Below the pieces are notes generated by a model. That model was given only the letters and a program-made list of their open reading frames with translations. It did no database searches and was not told the origin of the DNA. Made by a program: the position numbers and the translations under genes. 64,000 bases of DNA from Haloferula rosea (GTDB lineage: Bacteria; Verrucomicrobiota; Verrucomicrobiia; Verrucomicrobiales; Akkermansiaceae): contig NZ_JAENII010000008.1 of assembly GCF_016595525.1 (NCBI RefSeq), positions 124,001-188,000 on the forward strand, in the 5' to 3' direction. This document shows positions 43,445 to 52,400 of the stretch, one piece after another (the stretch's first letter is position 1; every line of letters starts with the position of its first letter).

Positions 43445-43942
43445 CTACATGTCACGGGAGATTGCCACGAGTAGGAATATTCCCCCCGCCAACGTGATCC
43501 CAATTGTGATGTAGCCGGTCACCAACCCGGCAATCGCCATGCCACGCCCGCCCATCGGCAGCACATACTCACGGATCTGTTTGAGGGCCAGATGCCCACA
43601 GATCACCGCCGGTATCCCGGCAAGAATTCCGATGAAGCAACTGAAAAGGAGCACCAGCGAGCTGATCCCGCACACCATGCTTGCGATGGCCATTCCATTG
43701 TTGGGCACCACCGGGATACCTCCGTAGCCGGGCACCGGGGCCGGACCTGCAGCCACCGGCGGCTGATACACGACCTGGGACGACCACTCAGGCACCTGCA
43801 GAATCGGGAGCCACTCGTCCATGCCCTCCCGCCACACGATCGTCTGCCCGTTGATCATCCCCGAGGCCAGCATCGCACGAATCTCGTCGTCTTCGACTGG
43901 CCCGCTCTGCTGACCGTTCAATCCGTAATACCACTGTGCCAT
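43445..43942 (-). CDS. GYF_2 and DUF4190-like membrane protein
   Basis: 165 residues from the ATG at 43942. An N-terminal GYF_2 domain (WYYGLNGQQSGPVEDDEIR, TIVWREGMDEWLPIL), a Pro-rich linker, then a two-helix DUF4190-like domain (AIASMVCGISSLVLLF, AVICGHLALKQIRE, GRGMAIAGLVTGY). The function is unknown. It is the first of three small membrane-protein genes on the minus strand (with 42887 and 42452) and shares GYF_2 with the protein at 27317. Confidence 0.8.
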   Translation of the reverse strand: MAQWYYGLNGQQSGPVEDDEIRAMLASGMINGQTIVWREGMDEWLPILQVPEWSSQVVYQPPVAAGPAPVPGYGGIPVVPNNGMAIASMVCGISSLVLLFSCFIGILAGIPAVICGHLALKQIREYVLPMGGRGMAIAGLVTGYITIGITLAGGIFLLVAISRDM

Positions 43943-44033
43943 CAGGACCGACTTCACTCATCCGGGAGAGCCCTGCCAAGCCCAAAGCACCCGACCCACT
44001 GTTGATCCGGCCACCTCCGACAGGAAAACCCCA

Positions 44034-44855
44034 TCAATGGGAAGGCACACGCCCCCAGCTCGCCGGGTCCATCTGGTAGAAGCGGGCCATCTCCCGATAG
44101 ACATCCGGCTCCTCACGCTTCATTCCCCTCGCACGCTCGAAAAAGGTCTCTGTCGCGACCGCAAAGAACTCCGCCGGGCTCTCCGCACCGTAGTCGTCCA
44201 GCACACTCCGCTTGCCCTGCTCGACCCTCTCGCAGAAGGCCTTGTAGGCGGGTGCGAAGGCTTGCGACCAACGGCCGTAGTCTTCAAGCAACTCGAACTC
44301 CGGCACCCCGTCCGCGGCACCGTCGGCCTGGTCGATCTGATGGGCAAACTCGTGCAACACGACATTCAGCCCGTCCTGGGGATTCGCATCGCCCTGCCGG
44401 ACACTCTGCCATGCAAGCACCACACTCCCCGTCCCCCAGGATTCCCCGAGCCTCACGGTTTCACTGCCATCCCGGTCGTCACGACTCTTGAATGCCACCG
44501 GGTAGACCAGAATCGATTTCAAGCGTTCATAGTAGTCCTGGGGCCGGTGCGCGATCAACAGGCAGGCAGGTGCCGCGATCGCCAACCTCATCTCATGGGT
44601 CACTTCGTCAAGATCCCCGCAGGCCTCGAACGACTTCTCGGCGAGGAAGACCTGAATCCATCCTTCCGCCAAGGCGCGCGTCTCATCCGGGACAACCTTC
44701 CAGATCGGAAACAATTCCTCGATCATGCGGTGGTCCGTCTCCTCGAGCTTTTCCGCGCGCAAACTCTCTCTTCTCCGATCCCTGCGGGCACTGTGCAAGC
44801 CGGCCATTCCCGCCAGACCGGCCACCCCTCCCATCAATATCCAGATTCCTAACAT
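44034..44855 (-). CDS. mtfA: MtfA-type zinc peptidase (M90)
   Basis: 273 residues. An N-terminal hydrophobic segment may anchor it in the membrane. The zinc motif H168EFAHQID is followed by the downstream Glu in ESPAEFFAVATETFFE. LAIAAPACLLIAHRP and YPVAFKS complete the MtfA signature. In E. coli, MtfA is an aminopeptidase that binds the glucose-PTS regulator Mlc; no Mlc is known here, so only the peptidase role is carried over. Its start overlaps the end of hisA by seven bases, so the two are co-translated. Confidence 0.87.
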   Translation of the reverse strand: MLGIWILMGGVAGLAGMAGLHSARRDRRRESLRAEKLEETDHRMIEELFPIWKVVPDETRALAEGWIQVFLAEKSFEACGDLDEVTHEMRLAIAAPACLLIAHRPQDYYERLKSILVYPVAFKSRDDRDGSETVRLGESWGTGSVVLAWQSVRQGDANPQDGLNVVLHEFAHQIDQADGAADGVPEFELLEDYGRWSQAFAPAYKAFCERVEQGKRSVLDDYGAESPAEFFAVATETFFERARGMKREEPDVYREMARFYQMDPASWGRVPSH

Positions 44856-45637
44856 GCCTTACCGGGTTCGCTCGATCTGCGGTTCCAATCCACGAGTTCG
44901 CGGTATGTCACGCCCTGCCCTCCGAAAATATCCAGGGCCGAACCAACGGTAACATCCACATGCCCACCACTGAGTTCCCCGACCCGCTCGACATCCGCCA
45001 TCGAAGCCGCACCACCCGCGTAGGTGACCACCCCACCTCTCCACTGACCCAGCATCCCGACCAATTCTTCGTCGATCCCGCCACAGAGCCCTTCGACATC
45101 CGCCGCATGGATCAGAAACTCGTCGCAGGAACCCGCCAAGCGATCCAGGGACGGTGGATCCAGCTTCATGTCCGTGAGCGTCTGCCAGCGATTCGTCGCC
45201 ACTCTCCACCCGTCCGCCACTCTCCGACATGACAAGTCGATGACCAACTTCTCCGCTCCGACCTTCTCGACCAGCCGAGCCAGACGCTCGTCGGAAAACC
45301 TCTCGCCGTCCTCAAACAGCCAGGAGGTCACAATCACATGGCTGGCACCTGCATCAAGCCACTCCGACGCATTCGCCTCCGTGACACCGCCGCCCAACTG
45401 AAGCCCGCCCGGCCAGGCCGCCAGCGCCTCCCTCGCGGCATCGTGATTGCCCGGACCAAGTTTGATCACATGTCCACCACGCAGATCGTCGCTGCGGAAG
45501 CGTCGCGCAAAAGATGCCGGACTCTGCTCCGACACGAAATTCTCAATCGGCCCGGCCCCTTCGTCACGAAGGGTGCCGCCGACAATCTGCTTCACCTTGC
45601 CGGCGTGCAGGTCGATGCATGGTCGAAATCGAGTCAC
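44849..45637 (-). CDS. hisA: ProFAR isomerase HisA, eukaryotic (HIS6) type
   Basis: 262 residues starting at a GTG at 45637 with a very strong Shine-Dalgarno (GGAGGGTGGGG) just upstream; the TTG at 45721 is rejected. The sequence follows fungal HIS6 along its whole length: CIDLHAGKVKQIVGGTL, HVIKLGPGNHDAAREAL, VIVTSWLFEDG, VIDLSCRR, WQTLTDMKL, FLIHAADVEGLCGGIDEEL and SALDIFGGQGVTY. Ordinary bacterial HisA is about 245 residues with different motifs. It isomerises ProFAR in histidine synthesis. It lies downstream of sucB (91 bases) and overlaps mtfA; no other his gene is nearby. Confidence 0.9.
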   Translation of the reverse strand: MTRFRPCIDLHAGKVKQIVGGTLRDEGAGPIENFVSEQSPASFARRFRSDDLRGGHVIKLGPGNHDAAREALAAWPGGLQLGGGVTEANASEWLDAGASHVIVTSWLFEDGERFSDERLARLVEKVGAEKLVIDLSCRRVADGWRVATNRWQTLTDMKLDPPSLDRLAGSCDEFLIHAADVEGLCGGIDEELVGMLGQWRGGVVTYAGGAASMADVERVGELSGGHVDVTVGSALDIFGGQGVTYRELVDWNRRSSEPGKAC

Positions 45638-45728
45638 ATCCCCACCCTCCCCGATCTCGCCGCCAGCGCAAGCCCGGAGCCAGCGCTCAACCGACTTCGA
45701 ATCAGACGAGGACGACGACAAACCTTCC

Positions 45729-47177
45729 TCACATCTCCAGCATCAATCGCGTCGGATTCTCAATGCAGTCCTTGATCCGGATGAGGAAGGTCACTGCCTC
45801 CTTGCCGTCAACGAGGCGGTGATCGTAACTCATGGCGAGATACATCATCGGACGGATCTCCACCTTGCCATCGACCGCCACCGGGCGTTGTTGGATGGTG
45901 TGCATGCCGAGGATGCCGCTTTGTGGTGGATTCAGAATCGGCGTGCTCAGCAGCGAACCATAGGTGCCACCATTGGAAATGGTGAACACACCACCCTGCA
46001 GGTCTTCGATCTGAATCTTCCCTTCCTTCGCCTTCATCGCATAGGCGATGATCTCGTTCTCGATTTCCGCGAAGCTCTTCTTGTCGCAGTCCTTCAGCAC
46101 TGGAACCACAAGTCCCTTCTCGGTTCCGATGGCGACTCCGATGTCGTAGAAGTGGTTCTCGATGATCTCGTTGCCATCGATCATGCCATTCACCTGCGGC
46201 ACATCCTTGAGTGCCTGGACGACCGCCTTCACGAAGAAGGACATGAAACCGAGTTTGACGCCGTGCTTGGCGATGAACTCCTCCTGGACGCTCTTGCGCA
46301 GGCCCATCACGGCCGACATGTCGGCCTCGTTGAAGGTTGTCAGGATCGCCGCGGTCTGCTGGGCATTCACCAAGTGGGATGCAATCTTGCGACGCAGCAT
46401 CGACATCTTCCGGCGGGTCGTCCTGCCATCCGCCACCGGCGTGGAATCCGGACGCTCTGCGGGCGATGGAACCACCGTGAAATCAGGCTTCGATTTGCCG
46501 GAATCACCTGCTGGCGGAGCAGTTTGAGCTGCCGGTTCGGACGGTTTCTCGACCGGAGCGCTTGCCTTGGACTCCTCCTTCGCAGCAGGAGCCGGGGCTG
46601 CCTCAGGGGCCGCTCCCACGGTGATCTCGGCAATCACGGTGCCGATGTCGACTTCCTCACCTTCAGCAACGAGAATCCTGATGGTCCCGGACTCGTCCGC
46701 TTCGAGTTCGGTCGAAACCTTGTCGGTCTCGAGAGTCACAATCACCTCGCCCTTCTTGACCGGATCGCCGTCGGCCATCCTCCACGCGGCCACGTTCGCG
46801 GTGGCGATGGATTCCCCCGCCGCCGGGACTTTGACCGGAACCACCTTGCCAGCCGAATCACCACCAGCGGCTTCGGCGGCGGGTTGGGCAGGTGCTGCAC
46901 CCTCATCCGACGAACCGGATGACTCCGGGGATGACTCAGCCTGTGACTCATCGATCGTCGCAATCACTGTACCGATCGCAACCTCTTCGCCCTCGGGCAC
47001 CACCACTTTGAGAATGCCGGAAACATCCGCGGTCAGCTCGTTGGAAACCTTGTCGGTCTCAAGTGTGACGAGCACATCACCGGCTTGCACGGACTCACCG
47101 TCCTTCTTGTGCCAATTGGCAACGTTCGCACTCGTGATCGATTCGCCTGCGGCGGGGACTTTAACTTCGGTGGCCAT
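45729..47177 (-). CDS. sucB: 2-oxoglutarate dehydrogenase E2 (dihydrolipoyl succinyltransferase)
   Basis: 482 residues from the ATG at 47177. Two lipoyl domains are present (lipoyl lysines K43 and K153, each in LETDKVS). A long Ala/Pro/Glu linker (about 185-250) runs straight into the catalytic domain starting near [15 protein letters not shown] and ending with [12 protein letters not shown]. The peripheral subunit-binding domain that normally recruits E3 is not visible, as in mitochondrial E2o. E2 transfers the succinyl group to CoA. It follows sucA by 43 bases; no lpd (E3) gene is nearby. Confidence 0.93.
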   Translation of the reverse strand: MATEVKVPAAGESITSANVANWHKKDGESVQAGDVLVTLETDKVSNELTADVSGILKVVVPEGEEVAIGTVIATIDESQAESSPESSGSSDEGAAPAQPAAEAAGGDSAGKVVPVKVPAAGESIATANVAAWRMADGDPVKKGEVIVTLETDKVSTELEADESGTIRILVAEGEEVDIGTVIAEITVGAAPEAAPAPAAKEESKASAPVEKPSEPAAQTAPPAGDSGKSKPDFTVVPSPAERPDSTPVADGRTTRRKMSMLRRKIASHLVNAQQTAAILTTFNEADMSAVMGLRKSVQEEFIAKHGVKLGFMSFFVKAVVQALKDVPQVNGMIDGNEIIENHFYDIGVAIGTEKGLVVPVLKDCDKKSFAEIENEIIAYAMKAKEGKIQIEDLQGGVFTISNGGTYGSLLSTPILNPPQSGILGMHTIQQRPVAVDGKVEIRPMMYLAMSYDHRLVDGKEAVTFLIRIKDCIENPTRLMLEM

Positions 47178-47220
47178 GAAAATTGGGGTAGGAAAATGAA
47201 AAGCAGATCGTGGGCCGATT

Positions 47221-49995
47221 TCAGACCGAGAAGGCCTGTTCGATGAGGGCCTTCTGTTCGCGATAGTGCTTCGCCTTCGATCCTGCGGCAGGACTTGAGG
47301 CACGGCCTCGCCCGGCGTAGCGGACCCGGCGTCCGAGCACCTTCTCGAGGCGAGGGAAGATATAAGACCAAGCACCCATGTTGAGGGGTTCCTCCTGGCA
47401 CCACACGAACTTGGATGCCTTCGGGAACTGGCTCACCAGAGCCTCGATCATCTCGCCATGGAATGGATAGAGCTGTTCGATCCGGAGAATCGCCGTCTGA
47501 TTGAACTCGTGCTCATCGCGATGGGCAGCGAGATCGTAGTACACCTTGCCGGTGCAGAACACGACCCGGGTGACATCCTCGGGAGATTCAAAGCGCTTCG
47601 GATCGGGCAAAATCTCCTGGAAGCAGGACCCCTCGAGGAAGTCCTCCTCGTTGGAGACCGCCTCAGGCCGCGTGAGCAGGCTCTTCGGCGTCATCAGGAT
47701 CATCGGCTTGCGGAAATTGCGGCGCTTCTGACGACGCAGCGCGTGGAAATACTGGGCCGGCGTCGTGAAGTTGCCGACGATCATGTTCTTCTCGGCGCAC
47801 AACTGCAGGAAGCGTTCGAGGCGGGCGCTCGAGTGCTCCGGCCCCATGCCTTCATAGCCATGAGGAAGGAGAAGTACTAGATCCGACGGAGTTTGCCATT
47901 TCGACTCGGCGGAGGAAATGAACTGATCGATGATCACCTGCGCGCCATTCGAGAAGTCTCCGAACTGAGCTTCCCACATCGTGAGCATGCTAGGCGCACC
48001 GATCGAATAGCCGTAGTCGAAGCCCAACACCGCGAACTCGGAGAGCAGCGAGTTGTAGACACAGAACTTGGCCTGATCCTTACCGAGATTCTGGAGCGGG
48101 ATGTAGCGCTCGCGGGTCTCGGAGTCATAGAACACGGCGTGGCGCTGCGAGAACGTGCCGCGCCGGCAATCCTGTCCGGAAAGACGAACCGGGTTTCCTT
48201 CCAGCAGCAGGGAACCCCATGCCAGAGACTCGGCGAGCGCCCAGTCGATACCTGCCCCCTTCTCCAAGGCTTCCATCCTCCTCGGGACGAAGCGCTTGGC
48301 CAAGGTCGGGTGAAGGTGGAATCCGTCGGGCACCGTGGTCAGCACCTTGCCCAGATACTGGACCGTGTCCTTGGGAATGCCGGTCGGCACCGAGGCGTGG
48401 GAATACTTCGGCTGGGCCACCGCAGTCGACCCACTGAACACAGAACGTTCGCCCTTCTCCTGAGCCTCCAACATCTTCTGATAGCCGGCCTCGAGACGAT
48501 CCCAGATTGCTTTCTCAATCGCATCCGCATCGCCCTGGCTCAGCGTACCTTCGGAAACCAGACGCTTCTTGTAAAGCTGACCGACGGTGTCCCGGCTCTG
48601 GATCTTGCGATAAATGTGGGGCTGGGTGAACGCAGCCTGGTCCGTTTCATTGTGCCCCTGCCTGCGGTAGCAGTACATGTCGATCACGATGTCCCGACCG
48701 AACTTCTGGCGGAATTCCAAGGCGAACTGGGCGGCCCAGAACAACTCCATCGGCTCCTCCCCGTTCACGTGCAGGATCGGCGCCTCGATCATCTTCGCCA
48801 CATCGGTCGCGTAGGACGACGAGCGGGCATCTTCCGGCATCGTCGTGAAACCAATCTGGTTGTTGATGATCACATGGATCGTGCCACCCGTCCGATAGCC
48901 CGGAAGCTGGGAGAGATTCAGCACCTCCGCGACCGATCCCTGACCGGCGAATGCGGCGTCGCCGTGGAGAAGAATCGGAAGCACGCGCTTGCGATCGGTC
49001 TTTACCCCGTCGTCGCCGAGCTGACGCTGTCTGGCCCGGGCCTTGCCCTCGACCACGGGATTGACTGCTTCGAGGTGACTTGGGTTGGCCGCGAGGCTGA
49101 CCCGGACTTCGCCATCGGGAAGCTTCCGGACGCTTTCGTAGCCGAGGTGGTACTTCACGTCGCCGTCGCCTGCCACCAGGTCCGGCATGTAGTTCGGGGT
49201 GAACTCGTAGAGAATCGTAGGCAGCGACTTGGCCACGAAGTTGGCCAGCACGTTGAGACGACCGCGGTGGGCCATCCCCATCTCGATCTCCAGCACGTCT
49301 TCCGACGGGCACTGATTGAGAATGGCGTTGAGGATCACCATCGCCCCTTCGCCACCCTCGAGCGAGAAGCGCTTCTCCCCGAGGAACTTCTTACCAAGGA
49401 AGCTTTCGAATGCTTCAGACTCCAGCAGCCACTTCAAGGCCTCGGCCTTGCGCTCGGCGGAGTCGGGCTCACGGCGGACCCGTGCCTCGATCTTCTCGCG
49501 CACCCAGTGGCGGACCACGGTGTTGTGGATGTGCATGTGCTCGAAGCCAATGATCCCGGAGTAGGTCGCCTCGAGCGCAGCGACCATATCGCGCAGCTTC
49601 ATCCGCTCGCCATTCCGGAAAAACCGGTTGGCCGCCTCCCGATCGAGATCTGCTTCGGAAATCCCGAACTGATCCAGCTTGAGCCGAGGATTCCGCTCCG
49701 GCGGGCCCAATGGGTTGATGTCGGCCTGGGTATGACCAAGCGCCCGGTAGTTGTAGACCAGACTCACCACTTTGCCGAAAAAGGACACTTCATCCTGAGG
49801 AGCCGATCCCTCGGGGGCGGGAGCCGCCGACTTGGCTGGGCTCTCGGCCTGTTTCTTCGGTTGCGCCACGCCGAGCTCAAAGCCCTCGAAAAATGCCCCC
49901 CAGGTAGGCTCTACCGATTGGGGGTCCTTGCTCCACTGAGCATATTTTTCTTCCAGGATGTCCGCATTCAGGCGGGCCGAAACCGAGGATTTCAT
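47221..49995 (-). CDS. sucA: 2-oxoglutarate dehydrogenase E1
   Basis: 924 residues, the usual length. The N-terminal [20 protein letters not shown] segment binds E2, and thiamine-diphosphate and catalytic residues lie in [40 protein letters not shown] and [12 protein letters not shown]. The C-terminal half contains [13 protein letters not shown] and [20 protein letters not shown]. It decarboxylates 2-oxoglutarate and passes the succinyl group to E2. It is the first gene of the minus-strand unit sucA-sucB-(hisA-mtfA). The 144-base divergent gap to the ABC gene holds the promoter. Confidence 0.97.
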   Translation of the reverse strand: MKSSVSARLNADILEEKYAQWSKDPQSVEPTWGAFFEGFELGVAQPKKQAESPAKSAAPAPEGSAPQDEVSFFGKVVSLVYNYRALGHTQADINPLGPPERNPRLKLDQFGISEADLDREAANRFFRNGERMKLRDMVAALEATYSGIIGFEHMHIHNTVVRHWVREKIEARVRREPDSAERKAEALKWLLESEAFESFLGKKFLGEKRFSLEGGEGAMVILNAILNQCPSEDVLEIEMGMAHRGRLNVLANFVAKSLPTILYEFTPNYMPDLVAGDGDVKYHLGYESVRKLPDGEVRVSLAANPSHLEAVNPVVEGKARARQRQLGDDGVKTDRKRVLPILLHGDAAFAGQGSVAEVLNLSQLPGYRTGGTIHVIINNQIGFTTMPEDARSSSYATDVAKMIEAPILHVNGEEPMELFWAAQFALEFRQKFGRDIVIDMYCYRRQGHNETDQAAFTQPHIYRKIQSRDTVGQLYKKRLVSEGTLSQGDADAIEKAIWDRLEAGYQKMLEAQEKGERSVFSGSTAVAQPKYSHASVPTGIPKDTVQYLGKVLTTVPDGFHLHPTLAKRFVPRRMEALEKGAGIDWALAESLAWGSLLLEGNPVRLSGQDCRRGTFSQRHAVFYDSETRERYIPLQNLGKDQAKFCVYNSLLSEFAVLGFDYGYSIGAPSMLTMWEAQFGDFSNGAQVIIDQFISSAESKWQTPSDLVLLLPHGYEGMGPEHSSARLERFLQLCAEKNMIVGNFTTPAQYFHALRRQKRRNFRKPMILMTPKSLLTRPEAVSNEEDFLEGSCFQEILPDPKRFESPEDVTRVVFCTGKVYYDLAAHRDEHEFNQTAILRIEQLYPFHGEMIEALVSQFPKASKFVWCQEEPLNMGAWSYIFPRLEKVLGRRVRYAGRGRASSPAAGSKAKHYREQKALIEQAFSV

Positions 49996-50139
49996 GAATC
50001 GAGATTGGAATGAGTTGCAACCCCGGACAGGAATTTCCAGCTTGGCCCGCGTCGCGCAGCGACTAGGTAAGGGGCGGGCCGGGAGGCGTCAACCGCACAG
50101 CGCGGTTTTGCCCCGGAAATTCAAAGATTCCTTAACTTG

Positions 50140-51072
50140 ATGATCGAAGTCCGAGAACTCACCAAGCGATTCTCTCGCCACACTGCCGTCGACAACATCA
50201 GCTTCAGTGTCGGCAAAGGGGAAATCGTCGGATTTCTCGGCCCGAATGGTGCCGGCAAGACCACAACGATGCGCATGCTCACCGGCTACCTCCCCGCCAC
50301 CTCGGGGAGCGTTGAGATCGGAGGCCACGATGTCTTTCGCGAATCCGTGCAGGCCCGCCGGAAAATCGGCTACATGCCCGAGAACGTCCCCCTTTACGAG
50401 GACATGCGGGTGCGGGAATACCTCAAGTTCCGGGCCCACCTCAAAGGACTCTCGACTAGCGAAACCCGTCGCCGCGTCGGCGAGGTCATCGCCACCTGCG
50501 GCCTCGATTCGGTCCGCCGGAAGATGATCAAGGTGCTGTCGAAAGGATATCGGCAGCGGGTCGGACTGGCCGACGCACTCGTCCACTCACCGGACCTGCT
50601 GATCCTCGACGAACCGACCAACGGACTGGATCCCAATCAGATCCGCCAGATCCGGGAGCTGATCAAGCGCCTCGGCGAGTCCCATACCATTCTCCTTTCC
50701 ACCCACATCCTCAGCGAGGTCGAGATGACCTGCGGGCGCGTGATCATCATTGATGGCGGCAAGGTTCGGGCCCAGGACAGCCCGGAGAGCTTGGTCGATG
50801 GGATGAGAACCGCCGGCAAGGTCCTCATCGAACTCAAGGCGGATCCCGAGGTGGTCCAAGGTGCGATCAACAGGCTCGACCACGTCAAGCGCGTCACTCA
50901 GGAAGCCACCGGTGACGGATGGTTTGCCTTTGAAGTGCTCGTCGATTCAGGCACGGACGCGCGCGAGCGCATCCACGAGGTGATCGCCCAGAATGGCTGG
51001 TCGCTCCGTAGCCTCCACCGTCGCGTGGCCACGCTGGAAGACGTCTTCGTCGAACTCACCCGCCAGGATTAA
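50140..51072 (+). CDS. ABC transporter ATP-binding protein (GldA-like), orphan
   Basis: 310 residues from the ATG at 50140. Walker A GPNGAGKT (residues about 34-41), signature LSKGYRQRV, Walker B LLILDEPTNGLDP and the switch His in LLSTHILSEVE are intact, followed by a ~90-residue C-terminal extension typical of ABC-2 type (GldA/CcmA-like) ATPases. These work with a separate six-helix permease, but none lies next to this gene; the downstream genes are convergent pilus-assembly genes. The permease must be elsewhere or the ATPase has another partner. Confidence 0.9.
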   Translation: MIEVRELTKRFSRHTAVDNISFSVGKGEIVGFLGPNGAGKTTTMRMLTGYLPATSGSVEIGGHDVFRESVQARRKIGYMPENVPLYEDMRVREYLKFRAHLKGLSTSETRRRVGEVIATCGLDSVRRKMIKVLSKGYRQRVGLADALVHSPDLLILDEPTNGLDPNQIRQIRELIKRLGESHTILLSTHILSEVEMTCGRVIIIDGGKVRAQDSPESLVDGMRTAGKVLIELKADPEVVQGAINRLDHVKRVTQEATGDGWFAFEVLVDSGTDARERIHEVIAQNGWSLRSLHRRVATLEDVFVELTRQD

Positions 51073-51106
51073 GGGCCGGTTTGATTGGACGAAATGGCCG
51101 GAGGCT

Positions 51107-52387
51107 TCAACCGTTGAGGTTGGAGATCGTCTGGAAGATCGCGTTGATCATCAGGTAGGCCATGGTGCCGATCATGAGCGCCATCACGATCAGGATGGTC
51201 GGCATGATCAGGGCCATGATCCGGTTCAGATCCTTGTTCAGCTCCTTGTCGTAGCGCTCAGCAGCACGACGCAGGGACATGTCGATCTTTCCCGTCTGCT
51301 CACCGACCGCGACCATGTCGACGAGAAGGGCCGGGAAATTGCCGGTGCGGACCATCGCCTTGGACAAGGCCCGACCATCGCCAACCTGCTCGATCACCTC
51401 ATTCAGGGATGCTCGCAGGGACAGGTTCTGGGTGGCATCGCGCGACAACTCGAGCGCCCGAAGCAACGGGAGCCCGTTACCGACCAAGTTGGCCATGGTC
51501 TCAAGAAACTGAACGTAGAATCGGCTCGAGATCACCGGCCCCGCCATCGGCAGAGTCAATTTCATGCGATCCCACGTCGGGCGATTCTCCTCGTTGTCCT
51601 TCCATGCCTTGAAGAACAGGCCGCCAGCAACGAGGAGGATGAGATAAACATACCAGAATGCCGCAAAGTGGTCGGTGACGACCACCATCAGCTGGATCGG
51701 CCCAGGCAGCTTGCCGCCCGGTGCTGACTCAATGAGTTGGGTGAGCTGCGGGATCAGAATGGTGACGAAGACGATGGTCACCCCGACGCCCGCGAGCACG
51801 AGGAAGGCCGGGTAAATCATCGCCAGAATCAAACGCGACTGCAGCTCCGCGAGCGTCTTCAGGTAATGCGCCTGACGCTTGAGGATCGTATCGAGCGCGC
51901 CCGATGCCTCACCTGCCGCCGCCAGAGAACAATACAGCGGACCGAAACTCGGACTGACCCGCTTCAGCGCGATCGAGAAGTTGGTGCCATCACGGACCAG
52001 GTGCCTGATCTTTACCGCCACGTCCTTCAGTGATCCGAGTTCCTGACGGTTCTCCATCGCCCGAAGTGCCGGCTCGAGTTGCAATCCGGCGGAGAGCATG
52101 TCGGAAAGCTCCTCGGTGAAGAGAACCACCTCCTGGCGTTTCAACTTCAGCTCGCCGTCGGGCGATGAACTCTCGGCTTGCTCCGTCGAGCGGGAAACCG
52201 GGCGCGCCTTCGCCTTCGGTTTGGTGGCAGCTTTCTTGGGAGCCTCACTCGTCGCATGACTCAGGCTGACCGGCTGGAGACCCTTCCGGTCGAGCAGACG
52301 AAGCGCCTCGGTGCGGTCTCCTGCATCGACCTGCCCCGTTTGCACCGCTCCGTTTGCTCCGAGCGCCTTGTAGGAAAATGCTGGCAT
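51107..52387 (-). CDS. Type IV pilus/type II secretion assembly platform protein (PilC/GspF)
   Basis: 426 residues. Start MPAFSYKALGANGAVQTGQVDAG is the usual GspF N-terminus. A Lys/Ala/Ser-rich insert (about 48-80) is followed by two GspF domains (ELSDMLSAGLQLEPALRAM; ETMANLVGNGLPLLRALELS) and the membrane helices MIYPAFLVLAGVGVTIVF and MPTILIVMALMIGTMAYL. It is the inner-membrane platform on which pilins are stacked. It follows pilB by 13 bases on the minus strand. With the pilin cassettes at 1-4966 it could form one machine, though no prepilin peptidase or secretin is in the window. Confidence 0.92.
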   Translation of the reverse strand: MPAFSYKALGANGAVQTGQVDAGDRTEALRLLDRKGLQPVSLSHATSEAPKKAATKPKAKARPVSRSTEQAESSSPDGELKLKRQEVVLFTEELSDMLSAGLQLEPALRAMENRQELGSLKDVAVKIRHLVRDGTNFSIALKRVSPSFGPLYCSLAAAGEASGALDTILKRQAHYLKTLAELQSRLILAMIYPAFLVLAGVGVTIVFVTILIPQLTQLIESAPGGKLPGPIQLMVVVTDHFAAFWYVYLILLVAGGLFFKAWKDNEENRPTWDRMKLTLPMAGPVISSRFYVQFLETMANLVGNGLPLLRALELSRDATQNLSLRASLNEVIEQVGDGRALSKAMVRTGNFPALLVDMVAVGEQTGKIDMSLRRAAERYDKELNKDLNRIMALIMPTILIVMALMIGTMAYLMINAIFQTISNLNG

Positions 52388-52400
52388 CGTATTCCTGACC

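Noticed and set aside
45447-46922. A 491-codon plus-strand frame opposite sucB/hisA
   Set aside because: Shadow of two well-identified minus-strand genes; composition is Arg/His-rich as expected for an antisense frame.
47893-50013. A 706-codon open frame on the plus strand opposite sucA
   Set aside because: sucA is unmistakable on the minus strand. Long antisense frames are common opposite GC-rich genes, and this one has no recognisable domain or start signal.
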